A DNA stretch of 64,000 nt from Sphingomonas sp. LM7. Lineage in GTDB: Bacteria; Pseudomonadota; Alphaproteobacteria; Sphingomonadales; Sphingomonadaceae. Within the stretch, counting starts at the first letter, position 1. Each line of letters opens with the position of its first letter. The stretch spans positions 1,736,001 through 1,800,000 of the forward strand of contig NZ_CP019511.1 in assembly GCF_002002925.1 (NCBI RefSeq). Reading direction: 5' to 3'. Made by a program: the position numbers and the translations under genes. The notes below the pieces were generated by a model. The model had not been told where the DNA came from. It did not search any database and saw nothing but the letters and a program-made list of their open reading frames with translations. Below are positions 51,156 through 58,955 of the stretch, piece by piece.

Positions 51156-51592
51156 TTACGGTGCGGCGATCCGGACGGCGCCGGAGCCTTCGATTGTTCC
51201 ATCGAGCGTGCGGTTGGTGGCATTGGTCACCACCCGCACCATTTCGCCCTGCCCGCCGCCGTTCAGCGCACGGCCCGAGGCAGTGATCACCAGTGCGCCG
51301 CTGACGATGCGGACAGTCACCGGCTCGCCGCGCTTCACCAGCTGCGGCTTCATCAGGTCGGAGCGCCGCACGGTCATCCCGGCAGTCAGGTTCCGCGCCG
51401 CTTCCATGCCGGCCGCATCCTCTGCCGAGAGCGTGCCGCGCGCGGCGGCAGGCGCACGCGCCTCGCTCTCGAAGTCGCTGCGCTCGAGCCGCGTGCCCTT
51501 CTCGACCGGATGGGCGAGGACGGCGACCTGCACGTCCTCGGCCGGAGCCGCCGGGCCCGCGCCGAGCAGCGCCAGTGCGAAAAGCACGCCCA

Positions 51593-51593
<1 letters not shown>
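51156..51593 (-). CDS. flgA: P-ring assembly chaperone FlgA
   Basis: The 145-residue protein has a short signal peptide and a SAF/FlgA domain: VAVLAHPVEKGTRLERSDFE, NLTAGMTVRRSDL, KRGEPVTVRIVSGALVITA. It is shorter than enterobacterial FlgA, having only the core. It overlaps flgG by one base and precedes flgH. It helps FlgI assemble. Confidence 0.9.
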
Positions 51594-52375
<782 letters not shown>

Positions 52376-52397
52376 TGGATCTTACCTTTCTGGAATA

Positions 52398-53138
52398 TCA
52401 GCCGACGCGGCCGAGCCGGTCGATCGCCTTCTTGCGAAGGTCGGACATGCTTTCGTTGAGGTTCATGCTCGTCTGATAGGCGCGCAGGATCTCGACCATG
52501 TCGGTGGTCTCGACGATCGCATTGACGTTCGAGCCCTCGACGCCGCCCGACTTGAGCTTGGTCTCGGCGGCGGTGAGCTCGCGCCCGTTGCTGCCATTGA
52601 ACATGCCGTCGCCGCGCGGATCCATGCCCGCTTCGTCGAACACGGTCACGGTCAGGCGGCCGAGCGGACCATCGGGACCGATCACGCTGCCATCAGGAGA
52701 AATGCTTAGGCGGCCGGCGCTCTCGGGCGGCACGATGATCGGCTTGCCGCCTTCGCCAAGGACCTTCTGGCCCCCCGCGGTGGCAAGCTCGCCGCTCTGC
52801 AGCACCTTTATATAGCCCGCACGCGTGTACGCAGTGCCGCCATTGGGCGCCTCGACGCTCAGATAGCCCGGTCCCTCGATCATCACGTCGAGCGGATTGT
52901 CGGTCAGCTGGAACCCGCCCGAGGAAGCATCGTGCACCGCGCCGTAATCCAGCACGAACGACGTCTTCTTCGCGTCGGGCGTGACCGTGGTCTCGCCTTC
53001 CTTGACGAACTCGCGGAACACCGGCTGCTCCCGCTTGAAGCCGACCGTATTCATGTTGGCGAGGTTGTTCGCCGCAACGTCGAGCCGGCGCCGCAGCGCC
53101 TGTTCCTGGCTCAGCAATACATAAGATGAGATGTCCAC
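52398..53138 (-). CDS. flgF: Proximal rod protein FlgF
   Basis: The 246-residue protein has LSQEQALRRRLDVAANNLAN, MNTVGFKREQPVFREFV and the C-terminal SNVNAIVETTDMVEILRAYQ. It heads the flgF-flgG-flgA-flgH operon. The ftr-like palindrome at 53165 lies 27 bases upstream of its start and is shared with divergent fliL. Confidence 0.95.
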   Translation of the reverse strand: MDISSYVLLSQEQALRRRLDVAANNLANMNTVGFKREQPVFREFVKEGETTVTPDAKKTSFVLDYGAVHDASSGGFQLTDNPLDVMIEGPGYLSVEAPNGGTAYTRAGYIKVLQSGELATAGGQKVLGEGGKPIIVPPESAGRLSISPDGSVIGPDGPLGRLTVTVFDEAGMDPRGDGMFNGSNGRELTAAETKLKSGGVEGSNVNAIVETTDMVEILRAYQTSMNLNESMSDLRKKAIDRLGRVG

Positions 53139-53164
53139 CGGACCGTCCCTTCAGAAAATTGTCG

Positions 53165-53183
53165 CTAGGCAGAAATTGCCGGG
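53165..53183. promoter_or_regulatory. ftr-like palindrome between flgF and fliL
   Basis: CTAGGCAGAAATTGCCGGG has one arm mismatch from GGCAA-N3-TTGCC. It lies between divergent operons and ends nine bases before the fliL CTATAAT box, where it could regulate both. Confidence 0.65.
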
Positions 53184-53191
53184 TGACCATC

Positions 53192-53237
53192 CTATAATAG
53201 AGGGAAATCAGCCGGCGTGGTGCCGGAGCGCTGATTT
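53192..53237 (+). promoter_or_regulatory. CTATAAT box and leader stem-loop of fliL
   Basis: The box is at 53192-53198. The leader forms a long stem: AAATCAG/CTGATTT (53205-53211 with 53231-53237) enclosing CCGGC-GTGGT-GCCGG. The fliL ATG is 17 bases beyond. This is the most stable-looking leader structure in the flagellar operons. Confidence 0.5.
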
Positions 53238-53254
53238 CGAAAGGTGCCAGGGAA

Positions 53255-53806
53255 ATGTCGTCACCCGAGATCGTCGAGGAAGGTGCAGAGGGCGCGAAGC
53301 CCGCAGCGCCGAAGTCGAAGAAGAAGCTCATTATTATAGGAGCCGCTGCAGGCGTTCTGCTGCTCGGCGGCGGCGGTGGCGCCGCGGTGATGCTTTCGGG
53401 CGGGTCGGCCAAGGCCGAGACTGCGGCCGAAGGCGGTCATGGCGAAGAAGCTGCGCCCGAGGCCGAAGCCGAGAGTGGCGGCCATGGCGGCGGCGACAGC
53501 AAGGAAGCCTTTGTCGACGTGCCGCCGATGGTGGTGAACCTGCGTTCGCCCGACGGCGCCTCGCGCTTCCTCAAGATCCACTTCATGATCGTGCCAGGCA
53601 CCAAGGGCACCCTCGATGGTCTCAAGGAGAAGCTGCCGCTGATCCTCGACGCCTATCAGCCCTTCCTGCGCGAACTGCGCCCCGAGGATCTCGCCGGTTC
53701 GGCGGCGGTCTTCCGGATCAAGGAAGAGATGCTGGTCCGCGCCACCGAAGTGGCCGGCACCGGCGCCGTCAAAGACATCCTCATCCAGGATCTCATCCAG
53801 CAATGA
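53255..53806 (+). CDS. fliL: Flagellar basal-body protein FliL
   Basis: The 183-residue protein has a basic stretch before one membrane helix (KLIIIGAAAGVLLLGGGGGA), an acidic Gly-rich linker, and the FliL periplasmic domain (VDVPPMVVNLRSPDGASRFL, ILDAYQPFLRELRPEDL). It supports the stator and motor torque. It overlaps fliM by four bases (ATGA). Confidence 0.94.
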   Translation: MSSPEIVEEGAEGAKPAAPKSKKKLIIIGAAAGVLLLGGGGGAAVMLSGGSAKAETAAEGGHGEEAAPEAEAESGGHGGGDSKEAFVDVPPMVVNLRSPDGASRFLKIHFMIVPGTKGTLDGLKEKLPLILDAYQPFLRELRPEDLAGSAAVFRIKEEMLVRATEVAGTGAVKDILIQDLIQQ

Positions 53807-54828
53807 TCGATCTCGACGATTTCGACCTCCCCGAGCCGCCCGTCGCAGCGATGGGTGCCGATGGCGACGTGCGCTTCGACCAGTCCGACATCGACGCGCT
53901 GTTCGGCGACTTCGGCGGCCCGGTCGAGAAGAAGAAGGGCCTGCGCGCGGTCATCGAGTCCAAGGTCATCAGCCACGAGCGTCTGCCGATGCTCGAAGTG
54001 GTCTGTGATCGCATGGTTCGCTCGTTTGCCAGTTCGATGCGCAACCTCACCTCGGACGCGATCGACGTCAGCCTCGAGAACGTCACCTCGATCCGCTTCG
54101 GCGAATTCATGAACCGCGTGATGCTCCCGGCAATGGTCGGCGTGTTCAAGGTTCAGGAATGGGAGAGCTTCGGCCTCGTCACCGTCGAATCGAGCCTCAT
54201 CTATGCCGTGGTCGACGGGTTGCTTGGCGGTCGCGGCGGCGGTGCACCGACGCTGATCGATGGCCGCGCCTTCACCACGATCGAGACCGGCCTGGTCTCG
54301 CGCATGCTCGAGCTCGCGCTCAAGGATTTCGCGACAGCGTTCGAGCCGATCGAGCCGATCAGCATCGATCTCGAGCGCATTGAGAGCAATCCGCGCTTCG
54401 CCGCTATCGCCGGCACGTCGAACATCTGCGCGATCGCCACCTTCCGCGTCGACATGGACGGCCGCGGCGGCGAGTTCACCCTGGTGTTCCCGTACGCCAC
54501 GCTCGAGCCGGTCCGCCACAAGCTGCTTCAGCGCTTCATGGGTGAGAAGAGCGGCCGCGACGGCGTCTGGGAGGCCCATATGGCGTCCGAGATCGTCAAG
54601 ACCAATGTCAACGTGAACGTCGTGCTCGGCGAGAAGGCGATGGCCATCGCAGAGCTCAAGGCGCTCGAAGTCGGCCAGACCATCGCGCTGCACAAGAGCC
54701 CGGACGACGCACTCGACCTCGCCTGCGGCGGCGTCACGCTCGCCCAGGCCCAGATCGGCCAGCGCCGCGGCAAGGTCGCCGTGCGCCTTGTCAACGACGT
54801 CTCCTCCCAGGGAAAGATGAAATCATGA
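53803..54828 (+). CDS. fliM: Flagellar motor switch protein FliM
   Basis: ATG 53803 gives 341 residues; the longer frame from 53131 lies in fliL. The N-terminal CheY-binding motif is recognisable (RFDQSDIDALFGDF). The middle domain has FMNRVMLPAMVGVFKVQEWE and GLLGGRGGG, and the C-terminal SpoA domain includes VNVVLGEKAMAIAELKALEV. It forms most of the C ring and binds phospho-CheY. It overlaps the next gene by four bases. Confidence 0.95.
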   Translation: MIDLDDFDLPEPPVAAMGADGDVRFDQSDIDALFGDFGGPVEKKKGLRAVIESKVISHERLPMLEVVCDRMVRSFASSMRNLTSDAIDVSLENVTSIRFGEFMNRVMLPAMVGVFKVQEWESFGLVTVESSLIYAVVDGLLGGRGGGAPTLIDGRAFTTIETGLVSRMLELALKDFATAFEPIEPISIDLERIESNPRFAAIAGTSNICAIATFRVDMDGRGGEFTLVFPYATLEPVRHKLLQRFMGEKSGRDGVWEAHMASEIVKTNVNVNVVLGEKAMAIAELKALEVGQTIALHKSPDDALDLACGGVTLAQAQIGQRRGKVAVRLVNDVSSQGKMKS

Positions 54829-55214
54829 GCTTCGCCATTCTCGCCAACGCGCTGACGATGATCCTCTGCATGGCCGTGCTCGTGCAGAGCGTGCGCATGA
54901 TGCGCAGCCTGCGCACCGTGAAGGACGGCGCGCTCACCGAAGTGGTGACTGCGCTCGAAAAGGCCACGGCCGGCGCCCGTTCGGTCCTCTCCGAGATGAA
55001 GATGACGCTCGGCACCGATTGCGCCCAGCACGCGCGTCTCGTCGATCAGGCCAAGGGGCTGCGCGACGAGCTGTCGGACATGATCGGCATCGCCGACGCG
55101 GCATGCGAGCGCGTCGTCAACGTCGTCGGCCTCGCCAATGCGCTGCGCACCGCCGAGACGGCCGAAGACGAGACTGCCGAAGCCAAGGCCGAATCCGAAG
55201 CCGAGCTCGTCTGA
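54825..55214 (+). CDS. DUF6468-like membrane protein linked to fliM
   Basis: The 129-residue protein has one N-terminal membrane helix (SFAILANALTMILCMAVLVQ) followed by a helical domain (VVTALEKATAGARSVLSEM). It fits the small alphaproteobacterial protein regularly found between fliM and motE, now called DUF6468. Function is unknown. It overlaps both neighbours by a few bases, so the order fliM-this-motE is tightly coupled. Confidence 0.7.
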   Translation: MSFAILANALTMILCMAVLVQSVRMMRSLRTVKDGALTEVVTALEKATAGARSVLSEMKMTLGTDCAQHARLVDQAKGLRDELSDMIGIADAACERVVNVVGLANALRTAETAEDETAEAKAESEAELV

Positions 55215-55780
55215 TGGCCCGCCCTTCCCTCCTGCTGCTGACGGCGGCGGCCTCCGCGCTCGCCGTCGTCGCCAACGCCTCGACCATTGCGACCAGCGCG
55301 ACGCAGAGCAGCACGCCCAAGACCCGGCTCGGCAGCTCGATCGAGCAGGACCTGGCCGAGCGCGATGCCGCCGCGGCGCGGCGCAAGCGCGGGCTCGACT
55401 TGCGCGAGCAGGCGACCAAGGCGGCGCAGGCCCGGCTCCAGGCCGATCTCGAAGCGCGCCAGAAGGAAGGCGAAGCCGCCGCCGCGCCTGGCGCGGCCGG
55501 CAGCGGTCCGGTCGAGGAGCCCGGTGCCCAGTTCGACGAACTCGCCCGCATCTACCAGGCGATGAAGCCCAAGGCCGCTGCGGTGGTCTTCGAGCAGCTC
55601 GACATGGAAGTACAGATGAAGGTCGCCCAGCGCATGCGCGAGCGCTCGACTGCAATGATCATGGCCGCGATGACTCCCAAGGCAGCCGCCGCACTCAGCA
55701 TGGCGCTGGCTCGCAAGTCGGCCCGCATGGCCGCGGTCGCCCCGCCCCAGCCAGCAGCGGCCAGGCGCCAGGGCAAGTAA
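55214..55780 (+). CDS. MotE-like periplasmic protein
   Basis: The 188-residue protein has a signal-like start (PSLLLLTAAASALAVVANAS), a coiled-coil middle rich in Arg, Glu and Ala, and a MgtE-N-like end: IYQAMKPKAAAVVFEQLDME and ALSMALARKSARMA. That is the architecture of MotE, a chaperone of the rhizobial periplasmic motor protein MotC. A motC gene was not identified; the TPR-like gene at 58955 is a distant candidate for a related role. Confidence 0.7.
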   Translation: MARPSLLLLTAAASALAVVANASTIATSATQSSTPKTRLGSSIEQDLAERDAAAARRKRGLDLREQATKAAQARLQADLEARQKEGEAAAAPGAAGSGPVEEPGAQFDELARIYQAMKPKAAAVVFEQLDMEVQMKVAQRMRERSTAMIMAAMTPKAAAALSMALARKSARMAAVAPPQPAAARRQGK

Positions 55781-55800
55781 GCCCTCGGTCACCGGAAACG

Positions 55801-55830
55801 AAAAGGCCGCGGAGCGATCCGCGGCCTTTT
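55801..55830 (+). terminator. Terminator of the fliL operon
   Basis: AAAAGGCCGCGG and its complement form a 12-bp stem with loop AGCGAT, ending TTTTTCG. It lies 20 bases after the motE stop. Confidence 0.9.
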
Positions 55831-55870
55831 TCGCGTTCGCGAGCGGCAGTCGGCGGGGATTGACGAAGCG

Positions 55871-55899
55871 ATTAGTCAGACTAATGTTAGCGCAAACAT
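55871..55899 (+). promoter_or_regulatory. Overlapping operator-like palindromes before the GH43 gene
   Basis: ATTAGTC-A-GACTAAT (55871-55885) is a perfect 15-base palindrome. ATGTTAGCGCAAACAT (55884-55899) is a near-palindrome with a central GC step, as in LacI-family operators of sugar genes. They share two bases. No regulator gene is adjacent. Confidence 0.55.
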
Positions 55900-55915
55900 A
55901 AATCGGAGAGTGATG

Positions 55916-56932
55916 ATGGGGGACCGCTTCAGGCGCGCAGGAATTGGCGCGCTATTGATGATAGCGCTATCAATTCCGTCCGTGGCGGCGGCGCAGTCGG
56001 CCCCATCGACTGCTCCGGGGGCAAACCCCATCATCCGCGACAAATTCACTGCCGATCCGGCGCCGCTCGTAGTGGGCGATCGGCTCTATCTGTATGTCGG
56101 CCATGACGAAGCGCAGCGCGACGAAATGTTCAACATGCGCGAGTGGCTGGTCTATTCGACCGAGGACATGAAACACTGGACCGACCACGGTCCGATCCTG
56201 AATGTGGCTGGCTTCAAATGGGCCAAGAAGGACGCCTGGGCATCCCAGGCGATCCAGAAGAACGGCAAGTTCTGGTTCTATGCGGCGGTCGAGCACGACG
56301 ACAAACACCCCGGCAAGGCGATCGCAGTCGCAGTATCCGACACGCCCACCGGCCCGTTCGTCGACGCCAAGGGCTCGGCCCTGATCACGAACGACATGAC
56401 GCCCAAGGGCACGCACAGTTGGGAGGACATCGATCCCACCGTGTTCACCGACGATGACGGGACGACGTGGATCTCCTGGGGCAATCGCCAATGCTATATC
56501 GCGAAGCTCAAGCCCAACATGATCGAGATCGACGGCCCGATCACCGAGATCACGCCGCCGCATTTCGAGGAAGGGCCCTGGCTGCACAAGCGCGGTGCGC
56601 TTTACTATCTCACCTATGCCTCGCTCGACCGCTCGAAACACCGTGACGAGAAGGTGTCGTACGCCACCGCGCCTTCGATCAAGGGCCCCTGGACCTATCG
56701 CGGCGAACTGACCGGATCGGGCAAATACAGCTTCACGATCCATCCCGGAATCGCCGAGTTCAAGGGCAGCTCGTATATCTTCCTGCACAATGCGGCGCTC
56801 ACGATCGGCGAACTCAACGGAGCGATCGGCCGCCGCGCGGTCACTGTCGAGCGCCTCCGATACAATGCCGACGGGACGATGAAGCCGGTCGTGCAGACCG
56901 ACGCGGGCGTTTCGGCGGCGCCCTCCCGCTAG
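55916..56932 (+). CDS. Exported glycoside hydrolase family 43 protein
   Basis: Three starts compete: GTG 55910, ATG 55913 and ATG 55916. Spacing from CGGAG favours 55916 (338 aa). A signal peptide ends SIPSVAAAQ. The five-blade propeller of GH43 shows the three acidic residues in order: Asp in DPAPLVVGDRLYLYVG, Asp in DIDPTVFTDDDGTTWISWG, and Glu in HFEEGPWLHKRG. Substrates of this family are arabinans and xylans. It pairs with the esterase downstream, which suggests breakdown of acylated xylan or arabinoxylan in the periplasm. It interrupts the flagellar region. Confidence 0.88.
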   Translation: MGDRFRRAGIGALLMIALSIPSVAAAQSAPSTAPGANPIIRDKFTADPAPLVVGDRLYLYVGHDEAQRDEMFNMREWLVYSTEDMKHWTDHGPILNVAGFKWAKKDAWASQAIQKNGKFWFYAAVEHDDKHPGKAIAVAVSDTPTGPFVDAKGSALITNDMTPKGTHSWEDIDPTVFTDDDGTTWISWGNRQCYIAKLKPNMIEIDGPITEITPPHFEEGPWLHKRGALYYLTYASLDRSKHRDEKVSYATAPSIKGPWTYRGELTGSGKYSFTIHPGIAEFKGSSYIFLHNAALTIGELNGAIGRRAVTVERLRYNADGTMKPVVQTDAGVSAAPSR

Positions 56933-56979
56933 GCCCCGCCCCGACATCTAGAAATCGCCATGAGAAGAGGATCACGAGG

Positions 56980-57933
56980 ATGCGCACCACCAATCGGGAA
57001 CAATGGATCGGCGCAAGCCTGGCGGCGATCATGCTGGTCGCCACCTGCGCGCTCGCGCCGGGCGCGCGGGCGCAAGACGACAAGATGACGCCGATTGCAG
57101 CACCGGCGCAGCCCACCGCAATCGAACTGGGAACCGGCCCACTGCCCGGCGCCACCGCGCCCGAAGCATGGCATAGCCAATATGGCAGTGTGTTTGCGCG
57201 AAACGTCACGGTTGCGACGCTCACGCCCTTCCTGCCCGATCCGGCCAAGGCAACCGGCGCTGCCATAATCGTCGCGCCGGGCGGCGGCTTTCGGACATTG
57301 TCGATGGCAAATGAGGGCTGGGATGTGGCCAAGGCACTCGCCGACCGGGGCGTGGCCGCGTTCGTGATCAAATACCGTCTCAACCAGACGCCGCAGGACA
57401 TGCCCGCCTTCGAACGCTCGATGCGCGAAATATTCAGTGGCGCCGCACGGCCGCCGCGGCCGACGACGGAGGCGGCGTTCGCAGGCTTGGCGCCACAGAT
57501 CGCCGACGCGCGCGCCGCATTCGCGCTGGTCCGCCGCCGCGCAAAGGAATGGCAAGTCGATCCCGAACGCATCGGCATGATCGGCTTCTCCGCCGGCGCC
57601 ATGCTGACGATGGCGACGACGCTCGCCGGGCAGGATGCCAAGCCGGCGTTCATCGGCAACATATATGGCCCGCTATCGCCGATGGCGGCACCGGCGGACG
57701 CCCCACCCATGTTCGTCGCGCTCGCCGCCGACGATCCTCTGTTCGGAAACAGCGGCTATGGCCTGATCGACAGCTGGAGGACGGCGAAGCGCCCGGTCGA
57801 GTTCCACCTGTACGAACAGGGCGGCCATGGCTTTGGCATGTACAAGAAGGATACCACCAGCACGGGCTGGTTCGAAGCCTTCGCGGACTGGCTGCGAATG
57901 CACGGTTTCCTGACCAAGGCCGTTCGGCCTTGA
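56980..57933 (+). CDS. Exported alpha/beta hydrolase, acetylxylan-esterase-like
   Basis: The 317-residue protein has a signal peptide ending APGARAQ. Catalytic features are the oxyanion segment APGGGF, the nucleophile in IGFSAGAML, the acid in ALAADDPLFG and the histidine in EQGGHGFGMY. Esterases of this BD-FAE-like type remove acetyl groups from xylan side chains. It lies 47 bases after the GH43 gene and is probably co-transcribed. Confidence 0.85.
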   Translation: MRTTNREQWIGASLAAIMLVATCALAPGARAQDDKMTPIAAPAQPTAIELGTGPLPGATAPEAWHSQYGSVFARNVTVATLTPFLPDPAKATGAAIIVAPGGGFRTLSMANEGWDVAKALADRGVAAFVIKYRLNQTPQDMPAFERSMREIFSGAARPPRPTTEAAFAGLAPQIADARAAFALVRRRAKEWQVDPERIGMIGFSAGAMLTMATTLAGQDAKPAFIGNIYGPLSPMAAPADAPPMFVALAADDPLFGNSGYGLIDSWRTAKRPVEFHLYEQGGHGFGMYKKDTTSTGWFEAFADWLRMHGFLTKAVRP

Positions 57934-58185
57934 TATGCCTGCGCGAACCTCGCACCTCGGCGGCGCCGGGACAGCGACGCGCGGAAACACTCGCACTGTT
58001 TAGCGTCCGGACGCGGCTGAAAGCCTTGCCGGTCTAGGCGAGAGCTATCGCCGCGGGGGATATTGCGGAGGCGCAAAGGTCACACCAGGGTCACAACGCT
58101 CCTCCGCGACCGGGAAAACGGGCATTGCTCAGCCACATCCGATCGAATTGTAGGGATCAGCTCGGGCGTGCGCCGTGCCGCGCGA
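57934..58185. other. Short gene-free gap with the second 19-base repeat
   Basis: This gap separates the esterase from the leftward FliL-like gene. It contains AGGTCACACCAGGGTCACA at 58078-58096. Nothing else is recognised; the small frames are shadows. Confidence 0.5.
58078..58096. repeat. 19-base repeat, copy 2 (shared with 29879)
   Basis: AGGTCACACCAGGGTCACA is identical to the copy after katG. GCGCAAAGG precedes it here and GCGAAGG there, so the similarity extends slightly further. Confidence 0.7.
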
Positions 58186-58599
58186 TCAATTATGCGCGGC
58201 GGCGATCTCGACGAGCAGCACCCGCGACACGCCGGGGTCGGCCGCCTTGAGCGCGGCGTTGAGATCGTGATCGAGGCGTTCGGCGTCGATCGCGCGCAGG
58301 CCCGAGGCATTGAGCCGCGCGAATTCGAGCGCCGTGGCGACAGTCGTCTCACGCAGTTCGGGCATCTTCGCGGTCGCGGTCGCGGCTGCAGCGGCGTCAT
58401 GCGCCTCCAGCACCAGCTTGAAGCGCATGTTGCCGGCGAGGCGATCGGCCTCGATGATCGGCACGGTCACTTCTTCCATGGGAACGAGGTTCAACCCGGC
58501 GCCGCCTCCACCGCCACCGCCGCCGGACGCATGCGCCCCGCCGCCCGGCAGGGGCAGCAGCGCCATCGTCAGCGCGATCACCGTAAGACTCCTACGCAC
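58186..58599 (-). CDS. Secreted FliL-like protein
   Basis: The 137-residue protein has a signal peptide (RSLTVIALTMALLPLPGGGA), a Gly stretch of about eight residues, then a single domain: VPMEEVTVPIIEADRLAGNM, RFKLVLEA, and later MPELRETTVATALEF. The strand-helix pattern resembles the periplasmic domain of FliL and of the protein at 21155. It is secreted with no membrane anchor after cleavage. It is divergent from the operon at 58680, which carries a CTATAAT box. A motor-associated role is inferred. Confidence 0.6.
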   Translation of the reverse strand: MRRSLTVIALTMALLPLPGGGAHASGGGGGGGGAGLNLVPMEEVTVPIIEADRLAGNMRFKLVLEAHDAAAAATATAKMPELRETTVATALEFARLNASGLRAIDAERLDHDLNAALKAADPGVSRVLLVEIAAAHN

Positions 58600-58643
58600 G
58601 TCAAAACTCCATCGCTCGGACGGTCAAGTGTGCGCCCTTGCCT

Positions 58644-58650
58644 CTATAAT
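58644..58650 (+). promoter_or_regulatory. CTATAAT box before the 58680 operon
   Basis: TGCCTCTATAATAG lies 30 bases before GTG 58680. Its form is the same as before fliF and fliL. No ftr-like palindrome is seen. Confidence 0.5.
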
Positions 58651-58679
58651 AGAATGAAATCACGCAGAAGGTGTCGTTA

Positions 58680-58955
58680 GTGAGTCACGATCAACGTCCC
58701 GGACGCATGCGCGTCGTCAAGGATCCAGCCGGCGGCGATCGCCGCGGCGGGAACGCGACGGCAAACGATGCCGGCCAGAATTCGTTCGAAGTCGTCGGCG
58801 GCGCCAACCCCGCGGGCGGGACGGCCGGCGCACTCGGCGCCGCCAGTGCCAGCGCCAAGGGCGGGCTTCCCCTGCTCCCCGCCGGGCTGTTCCTGCTCGC
58901 CTGCGCGGCCGGCGGCGTGCTCGTCGCGGTCATCCGCCCGCTCGGGCTAGGCTGA
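58680..58955 (+). CDS. Small membrane protein of the flagellar region
   Basis: GTG 58680 with AGAAGG eight bases upstream gives 91 residues; GTG 58671 has no room for a ribosome site. The first 60 residues are polar and Gly/Ala-rich. A single membrane helix near the C-terminus (LLPAGLFLLACAAGGVLVAV) makes it a tail-anchored-type protein. No family was recognised. It overlaps the TPR-like gene by one base and sits behind a CTATAAT box. Confidence 0.6.
   Translation: MSHDQRPGRMRVVKDPAGGDRRGGNATANDAGQNSFEVVGGANPAGGTAGALGAASASAKGGLPLLPAGLFLLACAAGGVLVAVIRPLGLG

Noticed and set aside
53131..53802. FliM extended by 224 residues
   Set aside because: The extension is fliL read in another frame; ATG 53803 overlaps the fliL stop in the usual ATGA way.
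54825..55780. flbT or fliJ in the fliM operon
   Set aside because: Neither protein matches. One is a single-helix DUF6468-type protein and the other has a MotE-like coiled coil and MgtE-N end.
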